Source: Paenibacillus sp. (GTDB taxonomy: Bacteria > Bacillota > Bacilli > Paenibacillales > YIM-B00363). From it: DNA of 64,000 bases. The stretch covers positions 287,062 through 351,061 of the forward strand of contig NZ_DASQNA010000039.1 of assembly GCF_035645195.1 (NCBI RefSeq), written 5' to 3'. This document shows positions 63,779-64,000 of this stretch, in pieces (within the stretch, counting starts at the first letter, position 1; each line of letters begins with the position of its first letter). The translations under genes and the position numbers were made by a program. The notes under the pieces are model-generated. The model saw nothing but the letters and a program-made list of their open reading frames with translations. It had not been told where the DNA came from and did not search any database.

Positions 63779-63793
63779 TGTTCCTTGAAAACT
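63779..63793 (+). promoter_or_regulatory. boxA-like antitermination site in the rrn leader
   Basis: TGTTCCTTGAAAACT at 63779-63793 resembles the boxA element TGTTCTTTGAAAACT found in Bacillales rRNA leaders, where Nus factors bind. Confidence 0.65.
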
Positions 63794-63881
63794 GAACAAC
63801 GAGCGCATACGCGTCTGATGAGCTTCGGCTCGTTAGACAAAGTAAGAAAGCTAGCTTGTAATGAGCATAGACGAACTACCC

Positions 63882-64000
63882 TTTTTGGAGAGTTTGATCC
63901 TGGCTCAGGACGAACGCTGGCGGCGTGCCTAATACATGCAAGTCGAGCGGATCTTATCCTTCGGGATAAGGTTAGCGGCGGACGGGTGAGTAACACGTAG
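63882..64000 (+). rRNA. rrs: 16S ribosomal RNA (5' end, cut by window edge)
   Basis: GGAGAGTTTGATCCTGGCTC at 63887-63906 is the universal 5' end of 16S rRNA. It is followed by GACGAACGCTGGCGGCGTGC, TAATACATGCAAGTCGAGCG and GGCGGACGGGTGAGTAACAC. The exact mature 5' end is estimated. Only about 120 bases are present. Confidence 0.98.

Overview
The window is a GC-rich stretch (many ORFs look above 60% G+C at third positions) from the chromosome of an endospore-forming low-GC-lineage bacterium (Firmicutes, Bacillales). Gene order follows the Bacillus subtilis origin-proximal region almost gene for gene: rpoC-rplGB-rpsL-rpsG-fusA-tuf, then csfB-yaaO-tmk-yaaQ-yaaR-holB-yaaT-yabA-yabB-rsmI-abrB, tatD-rpfB-rnmV-ksgA-yabG-veg-sspF-ispE-purR-yabJ-spoVG-glmU-prs-ctc-pth-fin-mfd-spoVT-yabN-rqcP-yabP-yabQ-divIC-yabR-spoIIE-yabS-yabT-tilS-hpt-ftsH-coaX-hslO-yacD-cysK-pabBAC-folP-folB-folK-yazB-dusB-lysS and an rRNA operon. 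The departures (a nadA-nadB-nadC cassette between ftsH and coaX, an HU gene before rqcP, greA before lysS, a YwfO-type HD hydrolase where metS is expected, no xpaC/yaaN/yazA) together with high GC point to Paenibacillaceae (Paenibacillus/Cohnella-like). That family call is inference.

Layout. 1-6.4 kb: end of rpoC and the str operon of translation genes, closed by a strong terminator. 6.5-7.4 kb: a non-coding tandem array with an exact 125-bp period, the most unusual element of the window. 7.5-8.1 kb: a minus-strand membrane protein gene of unknown role. 8.1-15.5 kb: DNA replication, nucleotide and signalling genes (tmk, holB, yabA, the c-di-AMP receptor DarA, RicT). 15.6-16.2 kb: abrB on the minus strand facing an HD hydrolase gene, with Spo0A-box clusters between. 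17.4-26.1 kb: tatD, then rpfB behind a c-di-AMP riboswitch, ribosomal RNA maturation (rnmV, ksgA), sporulation genes (yabG, sspF, spoVG), ispE and purR. 26.3-36.5 kb: precursor synthesis (glmU, prs), L25, pth, fin, mfd, spoVT, mazG. 36.6-45.8 kb: HU, ribosome rescue (rqcP), spore and division genes, spoIIE, a VWA protein/kinase pair, tilS and hpt. 45.9-54.2 kb: ftsH, NAD synthesis, coaX, hslO and a parvulin. 54.3-60.3 kb: cysK and the complete p-aminobenzoate/folate operon. 60.3-64 kb: dusB, greA, lysS and the start of a 16S rRNA gene behind two promoters.

Regulation is unusually legible. I can read candidate promoters for sigma-A (veg twice, greA, rplGB, abrB), sigma-F (gin, fin), sigma-G (sspF, spoVT), sigma-H (spoVG) and possibly sigma-K (yabG), Spo0A boxes at abrB, the HD gene and spoIIE, a PurBox at purR, and a ydaO-type c-di-AMP riboswitch with a terminator/antiterminator pair at rpfB. 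Two c-di-AMP receptors (DarA protein and the riboswitch) therefore sit within 8 kb. Many genes overlap by 1-8 bases, implying translational coupling. No mobile element, CRISPR array or tRNA gene was seen.
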